Below, one piece after another: positions 1 through 12,007 of a DNA stretch of 64,000 nucleotides. Made by a program: the position numbers and the translations under genes. This stretch comes from Pholiota molesta (taxonomy: Eukaryota; Basidiomycota; Agaricomycetes; Agaricales; Strophariaceae). Position 1 is the first letter of the stretch. The number at the start of each line of letters is the position of its first letter. The notes under the pieces are model-generated. The model worked only from the letters and a program-made list of their open reading frames with translations. It did no database searches and was not told where the DNA came from. The stretch spans positions 1,054,001-1,118,000 of the forward strand of contig JACGCK010000003.1 of the NCBI GenBank assembly GCA_014925825.1, written 5' to 3'.

Positions 1-2570
1 GCCAACCTTGCAGTTCGATTTTGCAACCTTAGCCATCGCATTTCGCCTACACACTGCCTTATCTGGTAAGCGCCCTAGAAGGTCTCCACGCACTGGTCCC
101 ACCCCCATCTTTTTTCCGCATTTTCTACCCTGCACGCGACATTCACGAACAAATGGGACCCTCGTGAAAATGGAAAAAAAACGTGCTCCTCCACACTCCA
201 CATACTCCGCCATTGTTCCTGCCAGTGCTGCGTTCCGCATACTGCTGGCAGAATAACGAGCACTCCCAAAGCCTTTCATCGAGAATACGCCTGTATCAGA
301 CCGTATCCCCCGCCGATCTTCCTTCTTATTTCCGCCCTGCATCCAAATTCATCTCGGAAATTATAGATTTTGTTCCGCCCGTCGATCTCCTGCTCACTGG
401 CGGAGATCCCTCGCGGAATTCTCTGCTCCTGTTTTTCTATTCTTGTGGTCGTTTACTCCGCGTCTGTCGCTGGCGATCTCTGTCCGACTGGTCATTTGGC
501 GGTCTTCCGAACCGAGTCGCTTGGTCTTATTTATTTTCGCCAAATTTCCTTGTTTATTCTACATGAAAATCCTTTCCTGTCGGCCGGACTTTTTGTTATC
601 AGGAGTTCACGTTAATCGTGTCTCTGTCTGACGCACGGTCCGACGTTCTCTGCCCTGCGCACCCGCTAATAGGACCGTTTCCCTGCGTAGTGTGTAGTTT
701 TTGACTTCTTGATGCACGAGGCAGGAAGTTTCGGTCCGATCATCTCCTCTCCGTAGAGGCACTGCACTGCTCGGAAGCAGTCTTAAAGTCTGTGGGCTGT
801 TCTGACATCTTCCTTCGTTTTCTCCCCTTGGCTCGCCGACGAGCGTGCGACGTCACTGCTTTATCGTGTTGATGCTGGACGAGCATCAATGGTCCTCAAT
901 CAGTGCTACATACTTATGCACTGCATTTGGAATGGGTCAGAATCTCTCATGGACCCATATCAAGTTCCGCTCACGTTCGCAATACTTCTGGCCTTTTCCG
1001 ATTCTTACGCACGCATTCTACGATGGCTATACCGAGTTTCCCAATTCTAGCCGCCAATAATATAACAAGTACCTCATATCGTATGCTTGTGATGCAATCA
1101 CTTTGGTTGAGTGGGCGTTTGTGCAATGTTACGCACATACCACATATCTGGTAACTATCAGTGTTTCAATGCCTGATTTCTGCGAACAAAACAGTCTTGT
1201 TATTTGCTTGTTATGGTCGGTTTTCATCCTGGGATAAATCATTTCTGCGACCTCAGCTACCATTAAAAATGTCTCCTGGCCTAACGCATTCGGACTCCTC
1301 GCTTACTTGGGCTAAAGTCTGACTTGTATGTTATACTGTCATATATAACTATGAAAATGGTAAAAGTCTGGGATTTCCTTGTCTGTGAAGCCATTCAAAA
1401 TGTCCCATTTCAGCACCATAGCATCTATGATGAACTATCTATATCGCAGAATCTCATGCCGACTGTTTTCATCATCAATACGAAGGTATTGATGCAGGCA
1501 TCTTTTCCATCTCTGTCTTCTCTCACTATTACGATTCGAATGCCACAATGACTATAAGTAAGGTTAGATTGTTTGATCCAAATTATCTAGCAACACTTGG
1601 TCATACTGTCGATTGCTACTCGCCGTAAGTTGTGTCGCAGTCCCGACTCGGACTGATTTCGATCGTTATTATATTGACTTGTGATAACCTGTGCTGGCGC
1701 AGGACCAGGCAGAACTGCAGTATTGGTGAGGTAGAAGAAGGTTGTCGAAAATGCCTCCACAAAATCAAATCAAGTAGGTTGCGTGAGTCCATCACCGTCC
1801 CAGAGTTGATGAAGGCAATGATTGGCAAGTGCTCCGAGGCGCTCCGCCTCGTCCCGCAAGGTCACCAGCCGCCCACGCCGTCCGGAAGCAAATTAACCAG
1901 GAATACATTCCGAGATCCTTGAATAGTTACATTCACCTTCAACTTGTAACTTGATGGGGACGTGAACTGTATACAGTTTTGTGCGCAGTTCTAACATTTG
2001 AATAGGATAGTCTTTTGCACGTTGGGGTATTGTGGCCACTCAAGAATTCCACTGGGAGCACAGTAATGTCGCACTTCGTGACGCTGTTGTCAATTCAGCG
2101 TCATCAGTATAATCATGCGAAGGCTCCCAGTTCCATCGGTGTTATTGACGCGGTCTGGCTTGATTATTTTCGAACTATTTTGGAGTGATTCTAACAGCTA
2201 ACATATAGCGCTTTGAATTGGTTCTACATAGTCTAATTTGTCCCAAGGCGAACGGCCTCGGATTCAAGTTACGTGGAAATTGTAATTGCAAGGTGTATCA
2301 ACGACAGCAGTTGGTATCAAATTATTCAGGATGGGTATCGTCTCGACCAGAAAGCCCACGTTTAGTTCAACGAAGACAGATACGTTGAAGCTAAGCATGC
2401 AAAAGGAAGATGTTGGGTTGTATAGATGTTATAGTACACTGCGTTCAAGTATCTAAGAAAGAAAATGCATGGTAGAAAGGAAAGATAATAAGTATGAGTA
2501 AAGGTAAGGGAGTCTGGTAGCGTCTAGAAGAACAACAAAATAGTCTTCAAGGATAAAGGTGATATAAAGG
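1..2570. other. Gene-poor left end, no supported gene
   Basis: I see no convincing coding region here. Open frames are short, lack recognisable motifs and are not joined by sensible splice sites. The first 850 bases are pyrimidine-rich on the plus strand, like the upstream or leader sequence of fungal genes, but no protein follows within the window. From about 850 to 2,500 the sequence is AT-richer and without codon-like texture. It could be a long non-coding transcript, a transcribed leader with introns, or plain intergenic DNA. Confidence 0.4.
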
Positions 2571-2696
2571 TGACATATGGGGTTGCCAAGGTTTTTTCGG
2601 GGAATGTCAAAAAAGTTGTACAAGGCGGATCGTGAACAGTGGTGGCTGGCGGGTAGAATTTACAGCAAGGGCGGTACAATGGGCAGAAGGAGACGC

Positions 2697-2987
2697 CTAG
2701 TCCTGGCGACTGAATTCAGCCTGTGTCAAATCGAGCACGAATTCGGCCTTGAAGTTCTTTGGTGGTTGGATGAGTTTAACAGGTTTGGCGCCGGGCGACG
2801 CCTTGGATGACATAGGGTTTAAGACGTGCGCAATAGTGGGGAATGGGCGCAAAGCGCGCGACGACGGGAATGAGGGACCGCGTTTTGCGACGGGGCGTAT
2901 CGTCTGAGGTACACCCTGTGTTGAGCCCGCGAGTGGTGACGAGACCGTTGGGCGGGATATGGCCATGGTCATGGTGGCTATTGACAC
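2697..2987 (-). CDS. Possible small orphan protein, 96 aa
   Basis: An uninterrupted 96-codon frame rich in Ser, Pro and Ala, with a charged C-terminus ending SRQD. I do not recognise it, and it has no signal peptide, membrane segment or CaaX tail. Support is circumstantial: about 130 bases upstream on the same strand is a TATAAATA-like box near 3107, and an upstream ATG near 3034 could splice into the frame just before the first methionine through a GTACGA..CACAG intron. It could equally be a chance frame. Confidence 0.3.
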   Translation of the reverse strand: MSIATMTMAISRPTVSSPLAGSTQGVPQTIRPVAKRGPSFPSSRALRPFPTIAHVLNPMSSKASPGAKPVKLIQPPKNFKAEFVLDLTQAEFSRQD

Positions 2988-3094
2988 TGTGCGTTAATTA
3001 AGGGCTTGGGACAAGAAGGGGAATATCGTACTCATGATGCACACAGGGGAGCTATAAGGCGGGGCGGGTTTTGAATGAAACTAAGGGAGGGTTT

Positions 3095-3125
3095 AAGAGG
3101 GGTATTTATAAAGTCTAAAACATTT
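3095..3125 (-). promoter_or_regulatory. TATA-like element upstream of the small orphan frame
   Basis: Read on the minus strand this contains CTTTATAAATACC, a good TATA box, about 120-130 bases before the first ATG of the small frame at 2987. No activator site is recognised. Confidence 0.3.
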
Positions 3126-3419
3126 CGTTTGGGGACGCAGATGTAAACAGGCGTTTTGCTTGGGGAACTTCGGCACAGTCGCCGGCATCAACCATCTCCC
3201 ATTGGTCCCACGCGTCGTGCTACTCGCTTTCTTCCACCACAACCTCGCTCTCAGCCCGCCCTCGTGAAGCCTTTGCGACTTCCCCCGAGCCTTGTGCTAT
3301 AGTACAGTAATCACACTCCCTCATCACATAGTCGGAACCACGATAATCCTAATCTTGCCCGAACCACACTGTCATTCACAGGCGCTAGACACATCGTTCA
3401 CCGTTTATGGCACAGGCTA

Positions 3420-4292
3420 TCTCACGCTGTTCTCCTGCTCTTCTTAGAAACGGTACCCGCATTGCAACCTACTCGGACACGCCGTGAGACTCCCCAAAGT
3501 AGAGAATGATTGCTACTGTGCCACAAGTCACCAAACTGTGAGCTTCTCGTCATGGATTCGTGAAGCTTGGAGGATCAATATTATCGAGCTTACTTATCAC
3601 CGCCACAGGGCTAAACTTCGTTGCAAACGCGTCCATATTGGCTTTCTGCGTTTTGTTTTCAATTACTTGGCGAATATTGCTTCTCGATCCACATGCGAGC
3701 GGAGGCACGCTGATATGTTTACCGTTATCAAAGTCAATTCCATACAGACACCGCAATCTTCATGCGTTCGTGTACTTGTGAGACCTTGTCTTCATATGCT
3801 CAGTTGCCCGGGAAGTCGCGACCAGCTGGGAGCTCAAGGCGTCGAGAATTCCCGAGCCCAATATAAGAACGTTGCTTTCGTCCTGGCAAAGATCGCCGTA
3901 TGTTAACTAGAATGCTCTCGATAATGTGCTGGAATAGTACATCCATTTATATGCCTCGTTCTCGGTATTTCAATCAGTTTTATGCGTTATGGACCATTGC
4001 TGACGCCATTGTCTTTGTCGGTGTTGTTTTTCTCATTGTGCATGGGGCATTGAACTTCTCTTCTGCCAAGCATGTTCCTGATGTTCTCTTGTCTTTCAAA
4101 TTTGGAGTATGCCATCGAACTGGTTTCTGTCTCCCTCAACCTTCTCGGCATACTGCATGCTATCGCTCGCATAAGAATGGGCCGGATGTGACGTCTTATT
4201 TCATGATTGGGAAGCTTATTCTTTCCAGGCCGATATTCACCTTGGTCCAAAAGTTGATCAGACAGTGGATTAGGTCACTACTTATTCTATAG
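3420..4292 (+). pseudogene. Broken frames with hydrophobic stretches, possible membrane-protein relic
   Basis: Two separate stretches encode plausible membrane helices on the plus strand. One is near 3567-3690, with a run like SSLLITATGLNFVANA. The other is near 3960-4080, with IVFVGVVFLIVHGAL. They lie in different frames with stops between, and no set of GT..AG introns joins them cleanly. I do not recognise a family. It could be a decayed polytopic membrane protein gene, a real gene damaged by missing bases as elsewhere in the window, or chance hydrophobic frames in T-rich DNA. Confidence 0.2.
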
Positions 4293-4299
4293 CCAAGCG

Positions 4300-6040
4300 A
4301 ATAGCAATTCCCTTGCCAAATATTGCGAAGTGCATATCTTCTCGGGGATAACTTTGGCCATCCTTGGTTTTATTCTGTCAGCGTCGATGTCTGTCGACTT
4401 ACTCTGCCCTAGGTGCGCCTACAAAAATCTTCCGTGGTTAGTAATGCAGACCGACGATATCTATCACTTTCTTAGCATTGCGATGCTATAAGGACCTAAT
4501 GGATTGCTCAATGAATCCACTCGATTTACCCCTAATCGCTTGAGGACTACGGGTTGCTCTTGCTTATGGACCCAAGTACTGAAAACGGTCATACTATTTG
4601 CTTGATTTTAACTCTAGCTCATTCTAATGGCTGATGGGGGACTTTCTTCCGCTTTCTACGGCTTTATTTCACATTCCTGGGTCGCGGACTGCTGGTGTCG
4701 ATTTAGGCTGGTGCAGCCAGAGCCTGGTGTAGGCGTGGATCTAGAGGTCGTAGATAGGTGATATCGCACTGGGAGATTGATTGATTCCGATACGTACATG
4801 ATATGCAATGAATCAGGGGCGGGATTCATCTTTTTTTATAAAATCAAGTATATTAAGGACATAAACATAGGACTACTACTGGTGAGCTTGAATTGTACTG
4901 AGCGATATCATAATTCACGAACCTAGATCAGTCCACGAAGCGAGAACTGCCCAGTCCAAGCTAACATAGATATCTGTAATGCTAAAAATAAATACTTTGG
5001 CATACATCAAGGCTTGGACGACCACCTACTGAGCTACGACCACTCTAGCGAATATTGGATACGTCCACCACGTTATACTCTTTCTTTGCTACTAATAGAA
5101 GATATATCATTATTAGCATAGAATCACTCCACCGTAATCTAAGCACCGGTATTGGGTCCAAGAGTACAGGAAATGTCTTATTTAGGTAAATTAGCCTGGG
5201 ACACCTTTCCCAAAAAGAAGCTAAAGTGCGTCATAGCTCAAGCTCAAGCTTTCAGGCCACATAAAATAGACATAGACGATACTTTCATTGCACAATTAAT
5301 CGTTTAAAAACACTTCCTACGCAAGTAACGGAGGTGATTAGGATTCAGGGATGGGAGCAAGGAGGACATTGCAGCGTATAGTAGATATTTTATAAGCTGC
5401 ATGTACGTGCCATGGTGGTTGGTAGATGAGAAGGGAGATGGAAAGGAATATCCGGAATACGATAGAAAAAAATACATAAAGTTCCCGGAATAACAAATCT
5501 ATATGTTCCTTGAATGCAACATTCTCCTCCATGTAAGATGTAATAAATACAGAAGAATTCAACACGGTGTATGAAGGGAAGCACAAATCAAATCAAGGGC
5601 TGTGAACGAATGAAGCCATGATTAGAGAATGATCAAGAATTTCATGCCGACTCCGCGTGTATCAAAAATACAAGAAACATCAGCGAAAACCGTTAGAAAT
5701 GGTGGAACTGGCCGTCGGAACGATTGCGCTATCACGCCCAATGGATGGTCGCAATGAGCGGAATAAGGATATACCGTGACGTCGAAATTATTATCGTGCT
5801 TCCTCTTCTTGAATGGCATGAAGCAGATAGCCTGCCTGCCTCTCCCTGCCTCCTTCTTAGTGATACAGTGATTGAGGTTATTGAAAAGTCCGAAAAGACG
5901 ATGAGTCCACGATGAAAATGGCCTGCCGATGTGTGCTCGTGGATGTGTGCCCGGGCTCCTGCGGCGAAGAATGTCGTAGAGTATAACGATCGCCAACAGG
6001 AGCAGGGGCAAGAGCGGGACAGCTGGGAGCTGCTGTCCTG
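4300..6040. other. AT-rich intergenic region
   Basis: No gene seen. Frames are short and the sequence is AT-rich, especially 4800-5340. The right part, from about 5600 to 6050, is probably the 3' flank of the Yippee gene that ends at 6053. Confidence 0.45.
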
Positions 6041-6052
6041 GTTGACTCAAAC

Positions 6053-6573
6053 CTATTGCACGTCCACGAGCAGGTTGCGCTCGAGGATGTATTTGCCTTC
6101 TTTGTATTTCTGGGAAGGTTCGTACGCCTTGTCCTATATTAACAACCTCCGTTAGTGCTCGGAATCAAAGGAGAGACCGTGAATTAAGGATGTTTACGTA
6201 TTTCCACCCAAGTGTCGTGCCGCATTTGCAGCAATAGATGTCCCGGACGGTGTGATTGCCAGTGGTCATGGGGCGGTCATCGGGTTCGCCTTCGATGACA
6301 TTGACACTGAAGAGGGTGACGGTAAGTGTGGGGCCCGTGGCGAAGTGCAACCATGTGTGGACTTACACGCCATCGAAGAGGTAGGCCCGCCCGTGCTGAC
6401 CGTTGAACGCCTGTGCGGAGCATGGAGGTAGTCAGCCAGAGTCATGTCAGGATTGGGTGCGGTGCGGCGGCTTACCCTGACATCATGGTGTGGATGGTGG
6501 CGAGATGGGTCTTGCAGGTCGAGCATCCGTAGATGCGTTCGCCGGTGAGATAGCGACGGTAGCTCATGCCCAT
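6053..6573 (-). CDS. Yippee-family zinc-binding protein (Moh1-like)
   Basis: Small conserved eukaryotic protein with one zinc-binding Yippee fold. Visible in order are [15 protein letters not shown] with the first Cys-x2-Cys, then [13 protein letters not shown], then [15 protein letters not shown] with the second Cys-x2-Cys, and the ending [13 protein letters not shown]. The four exons are separated by short introns. Start is at [12 protein letters not shown], the usual place for the family. The join before FNGQ is one base short: family members read SRxFNGQ, whereas here TCAGG precedes the GTAAGC donor, so a base is probably missing near 6478. In yeast the relative Moh1 is linked to stationary-phase survival; the biochemical role is unknown. 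The family assignment is secure, the exact exon ends less so. Confidence 0.88.
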
Positions 6574-6719
6574 CGTGGCTCGTTGATTGGATGACTGAGT
6601 GGAGACGAGGTGCGGAGTGCTAGTGAAGTAAGACGGGTGGTGGCTGGGTCGGAGTGGGTGCAGAGAAAGCCTTATATGTAGTGCGTGTGGGAGAAGGGCA
6701 ATTGGAGATAACAAAGCTA

Positions 6720-7670
6720 TAAACTATTCGGGGTCAGGAGGATAGCTGGTGGCCAACCGAGATATTCCCATAAAGAGTTTGGTCCGCACCGTCACATCAC
6801 TCTTTCCGCCATTTGCAGTGGCTTTCCATCCTGTGCCCTGTCTTATCGTTTCATCCTTGTCCAGACTGCCACCCTCGTGTTCAGTCCTCGCCAACACCTG
6901 GTCTCCTGCATGCCTGCCGGATCCCGTGCACGCTCTTGGCCCGTCCTGGAATCTGGAGCGTCACGCACGCTGACTGCGCGGATGCTACGCTGTCTGACGC
7001 GTTTCTCGCTGGAATGGTGTGAATTATGATCATACACTGTCAGCGATGAGTGCTTTTTCGCAAGCACCATGCTTCCGACTCCGTTGTAGCGCTTTATCTC
7101 CGTCCCGCACTCCTTCTCAGAGGTTCTAGTACCCTGCGCAGTTCCAAATTCGCAGTGTCCGTGTTATAAACTCTGACTTTGTGCGAGTCCCAAGTGCCAA
7201 CTATCGAATAGTTGTTTCAACCTTGTGCTCTTGGCATTTTCGGACAGGGAAATTGGTCACTTTGCCCAACTGGCTTTCGCATGCCCTCGGGAAACCTGAG
7301 GAAATCCAAGATACTATTAGGCTATTACTGTGTTATCAAACTTATCTTACACGTCAAATGACTTGCTCTTGAGCGGAAATTGACCTGTACTAAGGGTCCT
7401 GTTCGTATGATTTCTCTGTACGGATGAGCACAGAAGCCTTCGGTATCCGGAATAATTGTCACAGAAGCTTTAGACATGATCATCGGTCGAAAGAATAGGG
7501 AACTGGGTCCTGCCAGTGGAACATAAAAAAACCTATCCGCATGCTATTGTTATGAAGTTTTGCCGGGGCTTCTGTTTAACACATTTATCCCAATGAAATT
7601 GAATGAACATTGCACAAAATTGACATGGGTAGGCAAAAATGAAAGTAAGAGATGTGGTTGAGCAAAAAGA
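6720..7670. other. Intergenic region between Yippee gene and tRNA
   Basis: No gene is seen. Short frames occur on both strands but none has a recognisable motif or sensible splice structure. The first few hundred bases presumably hold the promoter of the minus-strand Yippee gene. Confidence 0.45.
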
Positions 7671-7678
7671 AAAATAAT

Positions 7679-7783
7679 TGCTCCCTGCAAGGCTCGAACT
7701 TGCGACCTCAGGATTACGTAATCTGATGATTACTCATACAATGCGTATGAGACCTGCGCTCTAGCCAACTGAGCCAAGGAAGC
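7679..7783 (-). tRNA. tRNA-Met (CAU), elongator type, with intron
   Basis: Read on the minus strand, the acceptor arm GCTTCCT pairs with AGGGAGC with discriminator A at 7679. A D-arm (GGCTCAGTTGGCTAGAGC), an anticodon loop CTCATAA and a T-arm with GTTCGAGCC follow. The anticodon is CAT. The 31-base intron, at 7715-7745, lies one base 3' of the anticodon, the canonical nuclear position. The mature molecule is 74 bases. The anticodon stem resembles yeast elongator tRNA-Met, including a T-T apposition next to the loop, rather than the initiator. A run of five T follows the gene downstream on the minus strand as a Pol III terminator. Confidence 0.93.
7715..7745 (-). other. tRNA-Met intron, 31 bases
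   Basis: The intron contains TATGAG, which can pair with CTCATA of the anticodon loop and so supply the anticodon-intron helix recognised by the eukaryotic tRNA splicing endonuclease. Excision leaves a normal seven-base loop, CTCATAA. Confidence 0.8.
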
Positions 7784-8093
7784 AGATGAACATTGTTCGT
7801 GTTAGATGTACATAGCGTCACTTCCGGTTGGTCAAGGCAAGGCGGGATTTGTGACTTGTCGTGCTCTTTTCGTCACAGTGACACTTGCTATACACCACCA
7901 TCTCCGTCCCGCATCTGGTTGACCTGCGTCCTTGGAACGCATAGTCCAACGGCCTCGCATTGGATCCCCACTCTAATCCATCAACACGCGTCGACGGAAA
8001 CCGTGTTTGATCTGATTTGCACCCAAGGTCAACGTATCCCATAGGCACCATAACCTGCCTATTGCATTTGCTGTGACCTCCGCATTCTAACCT

Positions 8094-10528
8094 ATGCATT
8101 CACGGAAACGCCACGCTCACCACCCTCTGCCCGCAACGCGAAACGCAAAGCACCCGCGCCTAGCGTTGGGCGCATCCAGTCCGTCACAGACCGAGGGGAT
8201 CCCTTCTAGGTGGTTGACAGTCGCAAAGCAGCTTATGGAACTTGTCGGTGACACTGTTATGGCGCCATGTAAGTTTGATTTCACTTGACTAACCTGTGAG
8301 TTCTCAGCCTGACCTGTGGTTTAGCGATATATATGAAGTCCCGAATACAGGACGATGAATCCGACTCGTCTATCGAAGAAACGTCTTCGCCGGTCCTTAA
8401 CTCGCCTCCATCTTCCAAGTCAACCCCTCGACAGTCTTCATTATCAATATTAAGCTCTCAACTATCGACATCTCAGACGCTTCCCATTTCCTCTCCCGAA
8501 TCTCGGCTTGACTCTCAAAGTCCTCCGACGCGGGATACCTCCAGTGCCACATCTACCAAGGCCAAGTCTCCGCAAATCCCTGAAAATATACCTCTACCCG
8601 AGTCACCGACCCTTTTCAAGTTCGGTGACCAAAATGCCTATTCCCAACCTTCCGCGCCTGTGACCTTTCACCTCAACCTCCCTGACCAGTCCACGCCAAA
8701 GAACAATTTATCATCATTTGCGTCATCCACTCCGACGATCTCACCTACCCCTACCCGAATACCAGCCGATTCGTCTCGCCCGTCCTCAACGGACAGGACA
8801 TTGCAGAGCAACGTTATGCCTAATATGCGGAAACTGAACCTCGGACATTCTTTAAATTCGTCGGTGGCTACTTCATCGGATATCGAGAGCCAAACATCGC
8901 GAAGATCATCTCAGTCGTCGAAGCGGGATCCACTTCGGCGTAATCCTCGGCATAGGGAGCACATATTCGCGAAAGTACATAAAGCTCACGTTCAACGGCA
9001 AAAACTAGAATTAAGAGAGCAACTGAAACTCGAGCTTTTCGACATGAAGAGGAGAGAAGGTGTGTAATAACCATCTTTTTTACAACTTCGTTATTCAATG
9101 GCTTTTATAGGGTTTACATCAGGGTATTCAGAATTCAAGGGTAAGAGGGTCTTTCAACTTTGCCATATTGTATTCTAATTCTGTTGAAGGGTTTTTGGAC
9201 TACCGACGTCAATTGGAGAACATCAATCTAGAAAAAGTTCCACCTCCTTTACGTTAGTACTCCTTTGATTTATCTATATTCGTTGATTGCTCAACATATA
9301 TATAGGAGGTGCGTCCTTGTTAGGAACGAAACCAATACAGCGAGGGCGTCGGCGAGTAGATGATGTGGTGCGTTCAAATAGTTATAATTTACGAGTGTAT
9401 CTCACATTTGAATAGGAGGATGAAACCCGGTTTTTGCAACGTGCGCTCGAAAATGCTAAAGCGACATTGAACAGGTATATTCCAGTTTCTCAGTTGCTTA
9501 TTGCGCTTGGCTCAAACTTTGTCAGCCCCAAACCTCCTCGACCATTTTTCCCAACACTTGAACAACTGCAGATCTCGCGCCGCACAAAGGATGAGGATAT
9601 CGAGAAGCGAATTCGTCCTCCCGTGCGGCCACTTCCAAGTAAACTCCCACCCGAGGATGAAAAGAAGGTAGACGAAGTTATACGAACACGCGGCTTTACT
9701 TCGAAATTTGCAAGAGAACAAGTCTCGCAGTCGGACTTGACGCGCCTCCTGCCTGGCCAATGGTTGAACGACGAGATTATCAACTTCTACGGCGCGATGC
9801 TGCTCGGGCGCTCGGAGAATTGCAAAGAGAATCCTGTTGTTGTAAAGGGGAAGAAGGGGAGGAATGCACCGCTGAATATCCATTATTTCAGCTCGTTCTT
9901 CTGGGCCAAGTTGGCGAAGGAAGGGTATGACAAGGGCCGCCTTGCGAAGTGGACTAAGAAGGTGCGCATTTATTCCCTCATTTACATAGGCAGGGAGTTG
10001 AATTAATCTGCTTCAGATTGATGTCTTTTCGAAAGACATTATTTTATGCCCGTTAACCATGGTAATGCACATTGGACGGCGGCGGCGATAAACTTCCGTG
10101 CAAAGAGGTTCGAGTCTATGATAGCATGGGTATGGCAAAGGGACATGTCTTCCGGGTTTGTGCTTTTCACTTGCTCTCTCCTCATATGTGGTATTGATTC
10201 ATCCTCACAGAAACTGCGCGAATATATAAAGGCGGAGCACCAAAATAAGAAAAAGAAGGACTTTGACTTTACCGGTTGGCAAGATTGGGCCCCGGATGTG
10301 AGTAGCTTTGGCGATTATCCTGAGTGCAATTGATTAATCATGGACCTTTCTACGCAGAGTACACCCCAACAAGAGAATGGCTTCGACTGTGGGGTTTTCA
10401 CTTGCCAGTACATGGAATCACTATCGAGGGGCGAGGAGTTTTTCAACTTCTCACAAAAGGATATGCCATATCTCCGGCGGCGGATGATATGGGAGATTGC
10501 CCATGCCAAGCTGCGAGACGACCACTGA
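8094..10528 (+). CDS. ulp1: Ulp1/SENP-type SUMO protease
   Basis: Cysteine protease of family C48 that matures the SUMO precursor and removes SUMO from proteins, in yeast at nuclear pores. A long Ser/Pro-rich disordered N-terminus (8325-9058) is followed by several small exons and the catalytic domain from about 9700. Visible are LLPGQWLNDEIINFY, the catalytic His in NHGNAHWTAAAINF, Asp in YDSMGMA, Gln in STPQQENGFDCG and the nucleophile Cys in DCGVFTCQYM, then the end at KLRDDH. The start at MHSRKRHAHH splices through a GTAAGT intron at 8271 into the long exon. The frame is one base short between RFES and YDSMG near 10115, in an otherwise perfect active site, so a missing base in the assembly is likely. 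About eight introns. Confidence 0.9.
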
Positions 10529-10631
10529 TATTCGACGATCACTTATGACTTATTATCTTGTATTTTTTCGCATCCGCCTTTCCACTTATTTGTATATTTG
10601 CTGTAATTTTTCGTTTGCCCATGATCCATAG

Positions 10632-11416
10632 TCATCTCTGGTTTTGTCTGGCTCTTCTTATGCTGTGCGCGGGTAGGAAAGAAATCCGTTGTTTGAGCAT
10701 GGGGCAAGTGAATAATATGCAATGGAGATAGAAATAACAGAAATAATGATGCATAACGAACACATAAAAAACACACAGCAACGGAAGGGTCACCTCCGAA
10801 ACCACCATACCACAGGAAGAACCAGAAAACAATGATGAGAAAGACGATGTACCATAGCCACCGACAGCCCTGCCGCTCCGCCATGTTGTTCATACGTCGG
10901 AAGGTCCCTGATAGAATTCCACCAGTTTCTGCGAACGCGTCGTTCTGACGGGTTGAAGTGTCAACACTCCGGTGAACTTGGTCCAGGACATAACATGACG
11001 CACCATTTGGCTGAGCTGTATCGTCGACTCGCGAACTTCGTTCCCAATGCCAATGGTTATCTAACGTAGAAAAGCACAGGGGTTAGATTTGGGATATCAT
11101 ACCTTTATCCTTGACCGAACTCACTACTCACATCCTTCAGCAATTTGACTTTAGCGCTGAGGCCGTCAATTGCCTCGTCATTTTGGCCCTCTAGGTCGTC
11201 CGCGTAGCGGTGGCCGTTGGCCTGATAGCCCCCCGAAGGATTGTATATGCTGCCGCCGAAAGGCGACGACCGCCCAGACGCAGGCGGCGTGCCGCCCATG
11301 AGGGCTGAACGGTCGCGCAGTGAGGGCGCGGCTCGTATTCTGTATGGGTGCGGGTGGGATTGAGTGAAGAGCGATTTGGGATGTCGGAGTTGAGGGCTAG
11401 CTTACCGTTGGGACAT
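10632..11416 (-). CDS. bet1: Bet1-type SNARE of ER-Golgi transport
   Basis: Qc-SNARE for ER-to-Golgi vesicle fusion, C-terminally anchored. I reconstruct five exons: 11406-11416, 11132-11339, 11004-11060, 10811-10944 and 10632-10662. Together they are 441 bases, giving 146 residues in frame. The protein starts MSQRIRAAPSLRDR, has a Ser/Gly/Pro-rich head, then the SNARE region from LEGQNDEAIDGLSAKVKLLKD through GNEVRESTIQLSQM to NDAFAETGGILSG, and the tail anchor CRWLWYIVFLIIVFWFFL. Length and layout fit Bet1. The last exon, after the anchor, rests on a weak GTATGG donor. Without it the frame would run on through unlikely sequence to 10543. Confidence 0.85.
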
Positions 11417-12007
11417 TGAGGAAGGGAGAGACCGTCTGGTCGTCTAATTTTGCATGTCCGTTGGGACGATGGTGTTGTTTCGTGATGACACGTAGAGCCA
11501 AAGTGCTGTGAGTCGGCTGTGAGTGAACTGCTTAATTCCCTGATCAAGTGACTTTCCAAAACAAATCACACTCAATGCATTGCCCACTGACTGGCCTGGG
11601 CCTCACTCGCTCGCCATGCCCTGTGCAGTGGCAGTCGCACAATAGCAGGTCTGAGCGTCGTGCGTCGTCGAATAACTGAAAAGTAAATAATACAATCTAT
11701 ATATCCAAAAGTGGATTAAGAAAGCTGAGCCTTCAGGATAAAAAGAATGATGATCGGTACAGCTGGATCTACAGAGTACCATAAAGATATGATGGACAGT
11801 ACTACCTAAAAATATTTGAGAGGAATAAGATATAAAGAGATGGCTTGCAAGTGGAAGGTGGATGATGTGATGCATGAATACGGATGTGTACAAGCAAGGA
11901 GAGATAAGATGCTTGGTATATGAGAGGACTGTCCTTGGTGGGTCATCATAAATATCAGGGAAAGACTATCAGTACAATGGATGTATCCATGAGGTCGTGC
12001 AATTGAT

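Noticed and set aside
1616..1922. Overlapping frames on both strands near 1.6-1.9 kb
   Set aside because: Short, unrecognised, and not extendable with consistent introns.
2697..2987. Mating pheromone precursor
   Set aside because: The C-terminus has no CaaX motif and the frame is longer than pheromone precursors usually are.
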